Shown here piece after piece: positions 13,021 to 22,809 of a stretch of DNA of 64,000 nucleotides. The stretch lies in NCBI RefSeq assembly GCF_002575655.3, contig NC_053037.3, positions 147,137,207 through 147,201,206 of the forward strand. Direction: 5' to 3'. A program made the position numbers and the translations under genes. The number at the start of each line of letters is the position of its first letter. The stretch's first letter is position 1. This DNA is from Aegilops tauschii subsp. strangulata (Eukaryota; Streptophyta; Magnoliopsida; Poales; Poaceae). The notes under the pieces are model-generated. The model saw only the letters and a program-made list of their open reading frames with translations, made no database searches and was not told where the DNA came from.

Positions 13021-14316
13021 TATTACTTGTGTTTTCAAAAATGTTTGTCATGTATTTGTAAAGTATATATCATGCATTTTTAAAGGCATATTAAAAACAA
13101 TGAGCATTTATTTTCAAAAGCACTCCATATTTAGTAATGTCCATCCTATCTTCTAAAAAAAAGTTCAAGTATACAAAATGAAATATATTTACAAAAATGA
13201 AAAGGGGCAAATCTAAATAAAAATAGAAACAAAATTGTGTAAAAGGACAAAACGGAAGAATAAAGGAAACCCCAAAAATAAAGAAAACCACCCAAAAGCG
13301 AGGAAAGAAAAGGAATAAATTAGAAGGAAACTACAAAGAAATAAGACCTCAAGAAGCAAAATCCCGAAGGAATTAGATCCTAAACCGTACAGAAAGCAAG
13401 TGAAACCCACTAATGGACTCTGGCGCATCACGCATGATGCATGTTTGTCTGCTACTCGAAGCAACATGCAACAAATAGTGATTCTAGAAGAAACCCGCTA
13501 AAAGTAGTGAAAGCCACACGAAAAACCGCACTTGCTCGCTATACCCTTGGAAAACCGCTCAAAAATAAACCACCCTATCTCGTCCGCCTTTTTGTTACTT
13601 TTACCTTTTCCTTTTTTCTCAATTTTCTATTGTCGTCATTTTAAATTCATAAAGTTCTTACTCGACTTCTTAATTGATTAATAGCTTCGGTATTTATATA
13701 TTATTTAAAATTCATGGACATTGTGTAAAATGTCTGAACATTTTAGATAGGCCTTAAAGCTTTCAAAATTCATTTAACTTTTTTGATATTCACACCGATT
13801 TGTCTAATTTGATGAATATTTTTTAACCTCATTAAGGTTTTTATAATTCCTAAACATTTCAAATTCAGAAATCTGCGGAATTGTTTTAATTCATCAATAG
13901 TTCCTGGACGTTTTTAAAATCCATGATATATGTTTAATCTTAAAAAAACTCGTGAACATTCTGGTAATCCACGAACATTTTTGAATGTACATTTATTTTT
14001 CAGTTTGGTGAAAATGCCACTAGTTGATTTTGTTTCATTGAACAAACAAATTTTTATTTTTCAGAGGAGTGCCACAATAGAAAAAATAACGAGAAGAGTT
14101 TGCAAAGAGAACACTATGGGGCCCGGCCCGCCGGAGGTTATAGGAGCATTCCGGGGCTAAAGGCGCTGAATAAAGTGTTTCCCACCTATACCATGTGTTT
14201 CTCACAAAAATAAAAAAACCTGCACCATGTTTGGCTGACTGCGGCCCTTTTTATGTGTCTTTTGTCCATCGGTTTTGGAAAGGTTTTAGAACCTTTTGTG
14301 TATGGATTTTCCTATA
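13021..14316. other. Unassigned AT-rich intergenic DNA
   Basis: I see no transposon terminus, domain or strong repeat here apart from weaker copies of the AACATTTT motif to about 14010. The stretch before the Helitron at 14317 reads as ordinary AT-rich intergenic sequence. Confidence 0.4.
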
Positions 14317-14546
14317 CTAGCAAGTTGCCCGTGCGTTGCACGGAACATCAAGATGCATTTGTATGAGTAGTTTATCTTGTGGGAGAAAATGATGAACGAG
14401 GGAAGCCCTTATCTGCAAATATGGAGAGGAGTGCGAGTAAATTACCATAGTTTCCTTCCTATCCGTTAGATATGGATCGGACGACCAATATTGCAGGATG
14501 GCAGGCACACCATCATCACCAACTCTTCTTTTTATAAGAGTAGAGA
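14317..14546 (-). mobile_element. Complete 230-bp non-autonomous Helitron
   Basis: Read on the minus strand the element starts TCTCTACTC (14546 to 14538). It ends with a perfect hairpin CCGTGCAACGCACGG, an eight-base spacer GCAACTTG and CTAG (14320 to 14317), followed by host T (14316). The host base before the 5' TC is A. An A|T insertion site, 5' TC, a 3' hairpin and CTAG are the full structural signature of a Helitron. It has no coding capacity and must have used a RepHel protein supplied in trans. Confidence 0.85.
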
Positions 14547-15093
14547 ATATATTTTTGTCAGTATTTCCTTTTGTATTGGTTTGTTTCATTTTCTCTTCTT
14601 TTTTTCCTCTTAGTTTTTGTTTCATTTTTTATTATATAAATTCATGTATATTTACAAAAATCCTGAATTGTTTTACAAATTTGCACCTTCCTCTATTCTC
14701 CCTCAAAGCATTAGAATTAAAGAGGCACCAGCCAGCGAACGACATGCAAGCAAGCAGCAGCAGCTAGTGCTGCCTGAGCCCGGTCCAACAACCCTCGCCA
14801 GAGTGCAACACCTGCATTAGTGAGTGGAACAGGAGCGATCACTGAGTAAGACATCGGTATACGAAAAAATTCACAAAGAATGAACATAATTATCGATATG
14901 GAAAAAATTCATGGAGAAGCAACATAATTAAAACAAATCTTCTACCAGTAATATAACAATCCGGAGACTGATTACAATAAGAATAGCCCAATAGTGACTT
15001 CTGAGTTGGTGACCAATTCACACCTAAAATATACTAGAATCAGCCGAGCTAGCTACACTCTGCTCCACTGACTGGCATAATTAACATAAATAA
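14547..15093. other. Unassigned intergenic DNA
   Basis: This is mixed-composition sequence with a short CAG-rich patch (about 14749-14764). I see no domain, repeat or transposon end. Confidence 0.4.
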
Positions 15094-15180
15094 TCACTAC
15101 TATTAAAGGCGAGTTGCTAGGTTTGCCTCACCTACTCCTGGGTTTTTTCCTCCCCACACCCCCTCTCTCTTGGTTTCCTC
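15094..15180 (+). mobile_element. Possible Helitron 5' end
   Basis: The sequence from 15094, TCACTACTATTAAAGG, preceded by A and followed by a C-rich stretch with CCCCACACCCC, resembles 5' ends of grass Helitrons. I could not find a matching hairpin plus CTRR 3' end before Copia-1 at 16090, so length and completeness are unknown. Confidence 0.4.
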
Positions 15181-16089
15181 TAGATTTTTGTAGTAATTTA
15201 AACCGATGTTGCACAAAACAAATCCAACGTACATAAAGTAACTTGGAATAATCTAAATCAAAACAATACTTTATTACTTTGTCATACACATTCTCTCCTC
15301 TTAGTTCACCTGCTATTTTTTCACGGTCGCTGATATATACTCCAAAAAAGATTGGTAATCAATTCACGGATAAGAATCAATCAGAAGATGGTTAATCTTC
15401 ATAAATATTTTGTAGTCAAATGATGAAAGTGAATCAATCATAAGACGGTAATCTTCATAAATATTAGGCAATGAATTAACGGAAAGAAATTAACGACAAC
15501 ATGGTAATCAATCTCTATAGACCAAAACTACACAGATCATGCACAATGACAAAGAATACTCGGGATCAACTTCCTAAACTGAAGGCACATGATTTTCCAG
15601 GATTACTAATCTCTCACACTTTGTCACCATGTCCTTCCAAATCATAAAGCGACGGCCGAGACCTTCCTAACACACCATCCTTCCCTCCTAAAAAACTCCA
15701 TTCTTCCCCATCTCCACTACACGCACACGTCATCACGGGAGGGTGTCTGAGGAGCCTAGGGACATTCATATCGAATTTCACCCGGATAATCAGACTTATA
15801 TATATGTCGCAACCATCTTACCTCCGTCGCTACACCGTATCACAGCAACATCTCCCCAGCCTAGTTGGCTCGCAGTTTGTTGGACGCTACACTGAGTTGG
15901 CGTGGTAAGGCAAGCTCGACGGTGCCGTGTGCATTGTCCCATCGATGCTTGGCGTGCTGGCAAGCAAGCCCGCCGCGCCAAAGGTGGCAATCTTCTTTTG
16001 ACACTAAATATACATACGGTCTGCAGTTCTATGTCCAAGTTAACTACGACGTACAACATGTGCTATATAATGTGCATCCTCACATGGTG
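15181..16089. other. Unassigned DNA left of Copia-1
   Basis: A GC-rich patch at 15800-16000 gives short ORFs on both strands but no recognisable domain. The last bases (TGGTG, 16085-16089) are the presumed target-site duplication of Copia-1. Confidence 0.4.
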
Positions 16090-16826
16090 TGAAGGAAATA
16101 TGCCCTAGAGGCAATAATAAAGTTATTATTTTATATTTCCTTATTCATGATAAAAGTTTATTATTCATGCTAGAATTGTATTGATCGGAAACTTAAATAC
16201 ATGTGTGAATACATAAACAAATACTATGTTTCTAGTAAGCCTCTACTAGATTAGCTCGTTGATCAAAGATGGTTAAGGTTTTTCCTAACCATAGACATGT
16301 GTTGTCATTTGATAACGGGGTCACATCATTAGAAGAATGATGTGATGGACAAGACCCATTTGTTAGCTTAGCATATTGATCGTTCAGTTTATTGCTATTG
16401 CTTTCTTCATGTCAAATACAACAAGAATATTGCCTTAGCCGTGTGCGGCGCACCCCTCCACCGTTTACACCCCAGTCATATTTTCATAGTGCTTAGGCGA
16501 AGCCCTGCGGAGATAGCTTCACCATCACCGTCATCACGTCGTCGTGCTGCCGGAACTCATCCACTACCTCGCCGTCTTGCTGGATCAAGAAGGTGGAGGA
16601 CATCATCGAGCTGAACGTTTGCCGAACGCGGAGGTGCCGTACGTTCGGTGCTCGATCGGTTGGAACGCGAAGAAGTTCGACTACATCAACCGCATTGTCA
16701 AACGCTTCCGCTTACGGTCTACGAGGGTACGTAGACACACTCTCCCATCTCATTGCTATGCAGCTCCATGGATAGATCTTGCGTGTGCGTAGAATTTTTT
16801 TTGTTTTCATGCAACGTTTCCCAACA
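16090..16826 (+). repeat. Copia-1 5' LTR with internal deletion
   Basis: It starts TGAAGG and ends CCCAACA directly before the primer site. At 737 bp it is much shorter than the roughly 1.7 kb usual for BARE-type LTRs. It agrees with the 3' LTR up to CAAATACA (about 16430), then jumps to the LTR's 3' portion, so about 1 kb of the middle is missing. Confidence 0.9.
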
Positions 16827-16827
16827 G

Positions 16828-16844
16828 TGGCATCCGAGCCAGGT
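16828..16844 (+). other. Copia-1 primer binding site (mutated)
   Basis: TGGCATCCGAGCCAGGT begins 1 nt after the LTR. It matches the initiator tRNA-Met complement TGGTATCAGAGCC at 11 of 13 positions. Confidence 0.8.
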
Positions 16845-17976
16845 GTATGCGTAGATGATATGCACGTGTAGAACACAAAAGAGTTGTGGGCGGTGATAGT
16901 CATACTGCTTGCCACCAACGTCTTATTTTGATTCGGCGGTATTGTGGGATGAAGCGGTCCGGACCAACCTTACATGTCCACACACATGAGACCGGTTCCA
17001 CCGACTGACATGCAACTATTTTTGTATCAAAGGTGGTTGGGGGTGTCTGTTTCTCCTACTTTAGTTGAATCGAGTTTGACTACGGCCGGTCCTTGAAGAA
17101 GTTTAAAACAGCAAACTGGATGAATCACCGTTGTGGTTTTTGCGTAGTTAAGAACGGTTCTTGCTAGAAGCAACCATGTAAAACTTGCAATAACAAAGTA
17201 GAGGACGTCTAACTTGTTTTTGCAGGGCATGTTGTGATGTGATATGGTCAAGATATGATGTGATATATGTTGATGCATGAGATGATCATGTTTTGTAATA
17301 TCGACAACCGTTAGGAGCCTTAGGATTGTCTCTTTATTGTATGAAGTGCAAGCGCCATGTAATTGCTTTACTTTATCACTATGCGTTAGCGATAGTTGTA
17401 GAAGCAATGGTTGGCGTGGCGACCTCGACGCAACGACGCTACGATGGAGATCAAGGTGTCGAGCCGGTGATGATGGAGATCATGATGATGCTTTAGAGAT
17501 GGAAATCAAAAGCACAAGATGATGATGGCCATTTAATGTCACATATTTTGATTGCATGTGCTGTTTATCCTTTATGCATCTTATTTTGCTTAGAACGGCG
17601 GTAGCATTATAAGATGATCCCTTCACTAAATTTCAAGATAAAAGTGTTCTCCCCGAGTATGCACTGTTACCAAAGTTCGTCTTTTCGAAGCACCAGGTGA
17701 TAATCGGGTGTGATAGACTGTACGTTCACATACAACGGGTGTAAGACAGTTTTGCAAATCCAGAATACTTGGGTTAAACTTGACGAGCCTAGCATGTACA
17801 GACATGGTCTTTGAACACTGGATGACCGGACATGGGTTAGTTGATTTGGATCACTTATCACTTAGATGACTTGAGGGATGTTTATTTAAGTGGGAGTTCA
17901 TTAGTAATTTGATTAATTGAACTTAATTTATCATGAACTTAGTCTTAATAGTTTTGCATATCTATGTTGTAGATCA
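16845..17976 (+). mobile_element. Copia-1 untranslated leader
   Basis: This is 1.1 kb of non-coding sequence between the primer site and gag. A second copy is at 51101-52285 in Copia-2, and its collinearity shows that it is part of the element. It has no ORF worth reporting. Confidence 0.8.
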
Positions 17977-18467
17977 ATAGCTCGCGATATAGCTCCCCTG
18001 TTTTTTGATATGTTCCTAGAGAAAACTAAGTTGAAAGATGACGGAAGCAATGATGCGGACTGGGTCCATGATCTGAGGATTATCCTCATTGCTGCACAGA
18101 AGAATTATGTCCTTGATGCACCACTAGGTGACATACCTATTGCGGGAGCAGATGCAAACGTTATTAACATTTGGCAAGCTCGATATGATGACTACTTAAT
18201 AGTTTAGTGCGTCATGCTTTACAGCTTAGAACCGGGACTTCAAAAACGTTTTGAACGCCGCGGAGCATATGAGATGTTCTAAGAGCTGAAATTGGTATTT
18301 CAGACTCATGCCCGTGTCGAAAGGTATGAGACCTCTACTTTTCCTACAAGATGGAGGAGAATAGCTCAGCCAGTGAGCATGTGCTCAGAATGTCTGGGTA
18401 CTACAATCGCTTGAATCAAGTAGGAGTTAATCTTCCATATAAGATAGTGATTGACAGAGTTCTCTAG
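17977..18467 (+). pseudogene. gag: Copia-1 Gag, N-terminal part (broken)
   Basis: This encodes the capsid part of a Copia Gag, with recognisable stretches FLEKTKLKDDGSNDADWVH, WQARYDDYLIV and YSLEPGLQKRFERRGAYEMF. The expected start codon is ATA at 17977 instead of ATG; Copia-2 retains ATGGCT at the same place. In-frame stops occur at 18205 (TAG) and 18283 (TAA), and the frame shifts near 18335, after which YYNRLNQVGVNLP reads in another frame. The segment ends at DRVL followed by TAG, where the CACTA element is inserted. The frame resumes at 30189. Confidence 0.85.
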
Positions 18468-18599
18468 CACTACTGCAGGTTGCTGCTGATGCGACACTAC
18501 GATCATAAACCCTTCGACGAAACTATGTGCAATGCAATAATCGCAAATGGTGGTGTAAAAAACCCGTCAAAAAGGTGCAAAACGTTTGCGATGGCGGAG

Positions 18600-18860
18600 C
18601 CATCAAACACGGTTCAGATTTTAGTTGCGTGTGCGATGCAGGGCATACGGTTGATCCAAACGAACTGTTTGCGGTTAGACAGAACAACAGAAATGGGCAG
18701 CCATATCAATGTGTGTGCAATATACGACATACAGTTCGCTCCGATGAACTGTTTGCTATTAGGGAAAGCAACAGAAATGGTCAGGCAGATCAACGTGTGT
18801 GTGATATGCGGCATACAGTCCAGTCGAATGAACTGTTTTCGATTAGGGAAGAGAACATAA
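18600..18860 (+). repeat. Left subterminal repeats of the CACTA element, 84-bp period
   Basis: GAACTGTTT recurs at 18662, 18746 and 18830, exactly 84 bp apart, within diverged units containing ACAGAAATGG and GTGTGTG(C/A)-type blocks. Arrays of this kind near the ends are where CACTA DNA-binding proteins act. Confidence 0.8.
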
Positions 18861-18993
18861 ACATTTCAACTTAACAAGATGTGTGTGATACGCGACAAAA
18901 GGCCCGGAGGTTAATTCGAGAACAAGTGCACAGAGGTTAATTTGACATACATGACTTATAAGTTTCACAGAAATTATATCACTTTTTTGGAAA

Positions 18994-19436
18994 GCATTTA
19001 ATTGCGTTGAATGTATATAGTGCTCCGTCCTATTAGTTGAAATAACCTGGAGGTCCATGTTTTGGAAACATGTCGTAAAGTAACAGTATAGACCTTCATT
19101 CAAGCCAGTCAACATGTGTTCAAAAAACAAAAATTATCAAAAAGTAACGAGATAGACCTTCTTCAAGCCAATCAACATGTGTACAAAAAACAAAAAATGT
19201 CAAAAACTACAAGTGCTCCGTCCTATTAGTTGAATTAACCTCGAGGTCCATGTTTTTTCCCCACAAAAAAATGTGTTCAAAAAACAAAAATTATCATAAA
19301 GTAACGAGATAGAACTTCTTCAAGCCAATTAACATGTGTACAAAAACAAAAAATGTCAAAAATTACAAAACAAGGACCTCGAGGTTAATTCAACTAATAG
19401 GATGGAGCACTATATACATTCAACGCAATTAAATGT
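18994..19436. repeat. Foldback element with about 65-bp arms and an internal duplication
   Basis: The arm at 18994-19060 (CATTTAATTGCGTTGAATG, then TGCTCCGTCCTATTAGTTGA) returns as a close reverse complement at 19372-19436. The roughly 310-bp centre contains two diverged copies of a block with AAGTAACGAGATAGA, TTCAAGCCAAT and ACAAAAAACAAAAA. A third copy of the TGCTCCGTCCTATTAG arm lies in direct orientation at about 19212. It resembles a MITE or foldback that duplicated internally, nested in the CACTA element. Confidence 0.75.
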
Positions 19437-19475
19437 TTACAGTGACCCATCACATCAGTTAATTTAACATCGAGG

Positions 19476-19560
19476 CAACTTCCCATCCGGTCACCCATCT
19501 GATGACTACTCCAGCCTCAGCACACATAACTTAGGAGTTCTGTTAGATGAGCTATCAGTA
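19476..19560 (-). pseudogene. 5S rRNA-like sequence
   Basis: The minus strand aligns without large gaps to the 3' two-thirds of plant 5S rRNA. GATGGGTGACC (the C-box region) is intact. The region AGAACTCC(T)AAGTTA(TGT)GTGCT around the A box keeps about 19 of 23 bases. ACTTCCCA near the 3' end is also kept (on the plus strand). Outside this it diverges, so it is not a functional gene. It may derive from a Cassandra-type LTR or a 5S-derived SINE, both of which carry 5S promoters, or be a retrocopy. Confidence 0.7.
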
Positions 19561-19993
19561 GGGAAGTTGGTCCTTGCTGCTGTAGGATCCCTCTTTGCAT
19601 CCTTTATTGGGCACCCGGATGACCGACTGTTGCGGCCCAATAGTCAATGCCACGTCCCCCGCATGGCAGTTTTTGCAGCGGGTAACTGCATCGTCGCGCC
19701 GCGCCCGGCGCAACCGCATGCACACGAACGTGCGTGATCATGCGCCGGCCCTAAACACTGGCAGCACAACTTATAAATTGACGGATGGAGTACTAGTTAC
19801 AGTGATGCATATAATTAAGCAAACGGATCGCACATGTCTGTATTGACTGGAACGAGAATGCAATAGCACAATAAGAATTAAGGCCACGATGATGCGATCG
19901 CAGTGGTGGTTATAGGAGGCAAGAAGAAAGATGCATCCATCAACGTACGACCTCCTCCTTCTCAACTTAGTGCGCCAGGCCACCGACCGGTGG

Positions 19994-20535
19994 CTAAGGA
20001 GTGGCGGCTTTTGTGGCAAGGTCAAGGTGCTTGTCAACAAAGGCATCCAAGGCTTCCAGCCGGTTGAAGAAGGCCAACGTCGTAGCGTCCTCACTGGCCT
20101 TGTGGATACCTATGTACACGATGTGCTCGTGCACGTGGATGTGTAGGTCGACGAATTCTTGTAGGGCGAGGCGCCTCATGGCGAGCGCGACCTCCAGGTA
20201 GACATTCTTCGTGGCGTCGGTGGGCAGTTGCAGGGCCACCAGTGCTTGAAAGAGGTTCCAACCATGGAGGCTGAATGGGTGGCAGGCAATGAGGAGCCCG
20301 GGCGGGCGGGCTGGAGGAGTACGGTGATGTCGTTTGCGAGATTCTTGACGACAGTGAACTTGTTGGTGGTGGCTACGATCATCTGGTCCAATTGAGAGTC
20401 ATAGCTGGCGTTGACCGCGGCCATCCACTAGCCGGTCGCCAACACCGTTTGGAGACAATGCTCGGTGCCATGCCGCAGGCCGGCGTTGTGGACTATCTGG
20501 CACAACCGCTGGCCGCTCACGCGCATCGCCGCCAT
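19994..20535 (-). pseudogene. Unidentified gene fragment (broken)
   Basis: The minus strand reads from ATG at 20535 (MAAMRVSGQRLCQIVHNAG), through a stop at 20428-20430, into SQLDQMIVATTNKFTVVKN. After a frameshift near 20240 it continues as VYLEVALAMRRLALQEFVD and ALDAFVDKHLDLATKAATP to about 19994. Together this is about 175 residues, mostly predicted helical and rich in Ala, Leu and Val. It is GC-rich compared with its surroundings, as expected for a captured grass gene. I do not recognise the family. Confidence 0.45.
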
Positions 20536-20789
20536 GGGTCTGGAGTGAGCACTTTTGCGCTTATTAGTGTAGGTGCTTAGGAAAATTCTTAGGTGCGTAC
20601 GATGCGGTAGATGCATTGGAATGGAGGGGCGCCTTTATATGAGTGCAAACTGCGTTGCATTCACATTGTGCTGCCTCTTTTCCCGGTCCTCCTCCCATTA
20701 CTTCCCTCATGAATTCACACGGTGCTAATTGAAGGAGGATGCATCATTGGCCGTTCAACATTTCGGGAACCGCTACCCTCTCCCTCTTC

Positions 20790-21010
20790 TGCATTAAAGC
20801 CGTATCGGGAACTGTGCCACCCACTGTCAAATCAACGGTGCCCTGGTGTTTGAAATTCATTCCCATTTCTTGCATTGGACCTAAGCATGCACCCAAGGAC
20901 AAAGATTTGATTTTTCAACCAATTTATATGCACTGGAGCATGTGCATGTAGTACAAATTTGAATTATGCACATAAATGCATTGAAAACTTAGTTAATGCA
21001 TAAAAAATAG
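20790..21010 (+). repeat. Detached partial copy of the 501-bp repeat unit
   Basis: The segment CCTGGTGTTTGAAATTCATTC, then CATTTCTTGCATTGGACCTAAGCATGC and the following AT-rich stretch match the array at 22810-26650. It lies about 1.8 kb upstream of the array, separated by the 97-bp repeats and a GC-rich ORF. Confidence 0.75.
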
Positions 21011-21205
21011 ATAGTGCTAGTGATTTTAGTTGCAAAAATTAGATAGTGCTAGTGATTTTTAGCTGCATATTTTGACAAATCGTAGTGTTACAAGGATTGA
21101 CAAATGGCAATGTTACTAGATGAACAAATGTCAATATTTCCAGTTTGACAAATGGCAACATACCCAATATGACAGCTGCAAATCTTACCAAATTGTTTGT
21201 ACGTG

Positions 21206-21535
21206 GTTGCACACGGGTCATCCAAAACAACCGTTTGCGTTGAAGGGATGCACAAATCCCACGCTGCGAATTTTCCCTCGACTTAAGGGGGAAGACCATA
21301 GCTCTCACTTTGCATACGGGTGTTCTATCTAAAACATTTGCGATCAAGAGCTGCAGAAATCCTGCTTGGCAGATTTTCTCTTGGCTTCCTGGGGAAGCTG
21401 TCGGTTTGCATACGGGTATTCTAACTAAAACGTTTGCGATCAAGAGCTGCACAAATCCTACTCAGCACATTTTCCCTTGGCTTCCTGGGGAAGCTATCGG
21501 TTTGCATACGGGTGTTCTAACTAAAATGTTTGCGA
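21206..21535 (+). repeat. 96-97-bp tandem repeat, about 3.4 units
   Basis: TTTGCATACGGGT recurs at about 21308, 21405 and 21501. Each copy is followed by AAAAC(A/G)TTTGCGAT(CAAGAGCTGC) and GGCTTCCTGGGGAAGCT. A more diverged unit precedes it from 21206. The AAACGTTTGCG core resembles the subterminal repeats at the CACTA ends. Confidence 0.8.
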
Positions 21536-21711
21536 TGAGTGTTTTATATTTAAAAACCATTGATGTTTTTTAAAAGAAAATCGTTTGATAAGTCTGTACA
21601 TTAAGAGAGAAAAACGCAAGTTCATTCAAACCATATCTTTCATTCAGTGACATTGCGAATTTATATTCATATGATCGAGAATTCGAGATACAGTATTAAA
21701 CCCCAAAACAA

Positions 21712-22379
21712 CTATTTTCGGCGGCGGCGGAGGCGGCGTGCCGCGCCGTCGTTGTCATTGTTGTCCTCCGGGACACCGTTGTTAAAGTCTTCAAGGCAGC
21801 ACAAAATGTTCTTCACTTGTAAATGAAACATCATGTCGTCGCGCGATCGACGGGCGGGGCGCGGGAGGATGACAACTGGCGCCGCTGAGAGGTAGCGGTC
21901 GACGGCAGCGTCCCATGCTGCTGAGGGGGGCGCGCGCACAGGCATGGGTGCGGTGGGTGCAGCCAAACGCACGGGGACCGGCGCCGCGGTGGGTGGAGGG
22001 GCGCGCACGGGCAGGGGCACGGGCGCGGCGGGTGCAGCCAAACGCACAGGGGCCGGTGCCACGGTGGGTGGAGGGGCGTGCACGGGCACGGGCGCTGGCA
22101 TGCACACGAGCTCGTACGGGTCCGCGGAGACCTCGCTGACGCCCGCGGCTTCCAGCTCCGTGATAGTGCTCGGCGACCAGCCCGTCAATGCTACGGGGAT
22201 GGTCGCTGGCGCGGGCGCGGGGATGGGAGCTAGGACGGGAGCAGGGCAGCAACCGCCGTGGCCAGCTCGTTCTGGGCCATGTCCATGAGGCCCGATTCCT
22301 CCTTATTTTCTGTCTCCTCCGGCTCGGAGTCGACTTCACCAAACTTGAAGGCAAGTGGCAGATGATCATTTTGCGCCAT
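21712..22379 (-). pseudogene. Unidentified ORF with Pro/Ala/Val-rich repeats (one frameshift)
   Basis: The minus strand starts at ATG 22379 with MAQNDHLPLAFKFGEVDSEP, continues through an acidic stretch, and shifts frame at about 22240. It then reads LTGWSPSTITELEAAGVSEV and a Pro/Ala/Val-rich zone with a 75-bp (25-residue) tandem duplication (about 21930-22100). The end is ARRSRDDMMFHLQVKNILCC, an Asn/Asp patch and a basic tail RRLRRRRK before a stop at 21712. Total is about 220 codons. The acidic start, low-complexity middle and basic tail look like a real protein, but I know no matching family. It could be a captured host gene or a CACTA accessory gene. Confidence 0.45.
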
Positions 22380-22809
22380 GGTGTTGGTGGAGGTCTGCGG
22401 GAGGGAGAGGAATGGGAGGCAAACAGTAAGGCCGCCCGTATTAAACAGCGGCTCAGGCGCCATTAATGGAGAGGAAGGCGGGCGGCCATGAAAGTCAAAG
22501 GGCTCGCTTCCCAGTGAGCCCACGCAGTGTACAGCTCGCATGCTTCCCAGTGAGCCTGCGCATTGGAGGATAGCTTGCACGCCTCTCGGTCAGCCTGCCC
22601 ACCGGACTCCCCTCGCACGCCTCCCGTTCAGTCAAGGTCAAGCAGCTGTCCGCACGGCACCTCCTATAGCCATTAAAATGAAGACACGTGACCTCACATG
22701 AATGGTTAACAGAACGCACACGATTTGAATTATACAAACGTTTGAGATATTAAAGGGGCAGCTATTTTTTCAAAATGCCTTTGTTGGTTGTTATTCGAGT
22801 GCGCCTTCT

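Noticed and set aside
15796..16108. ORFs on both strands just left of Copia-1
   Set aside because: They are short, mutually overlapping frames in a GC-rich patch, without domains or codon bias that favours one strand.
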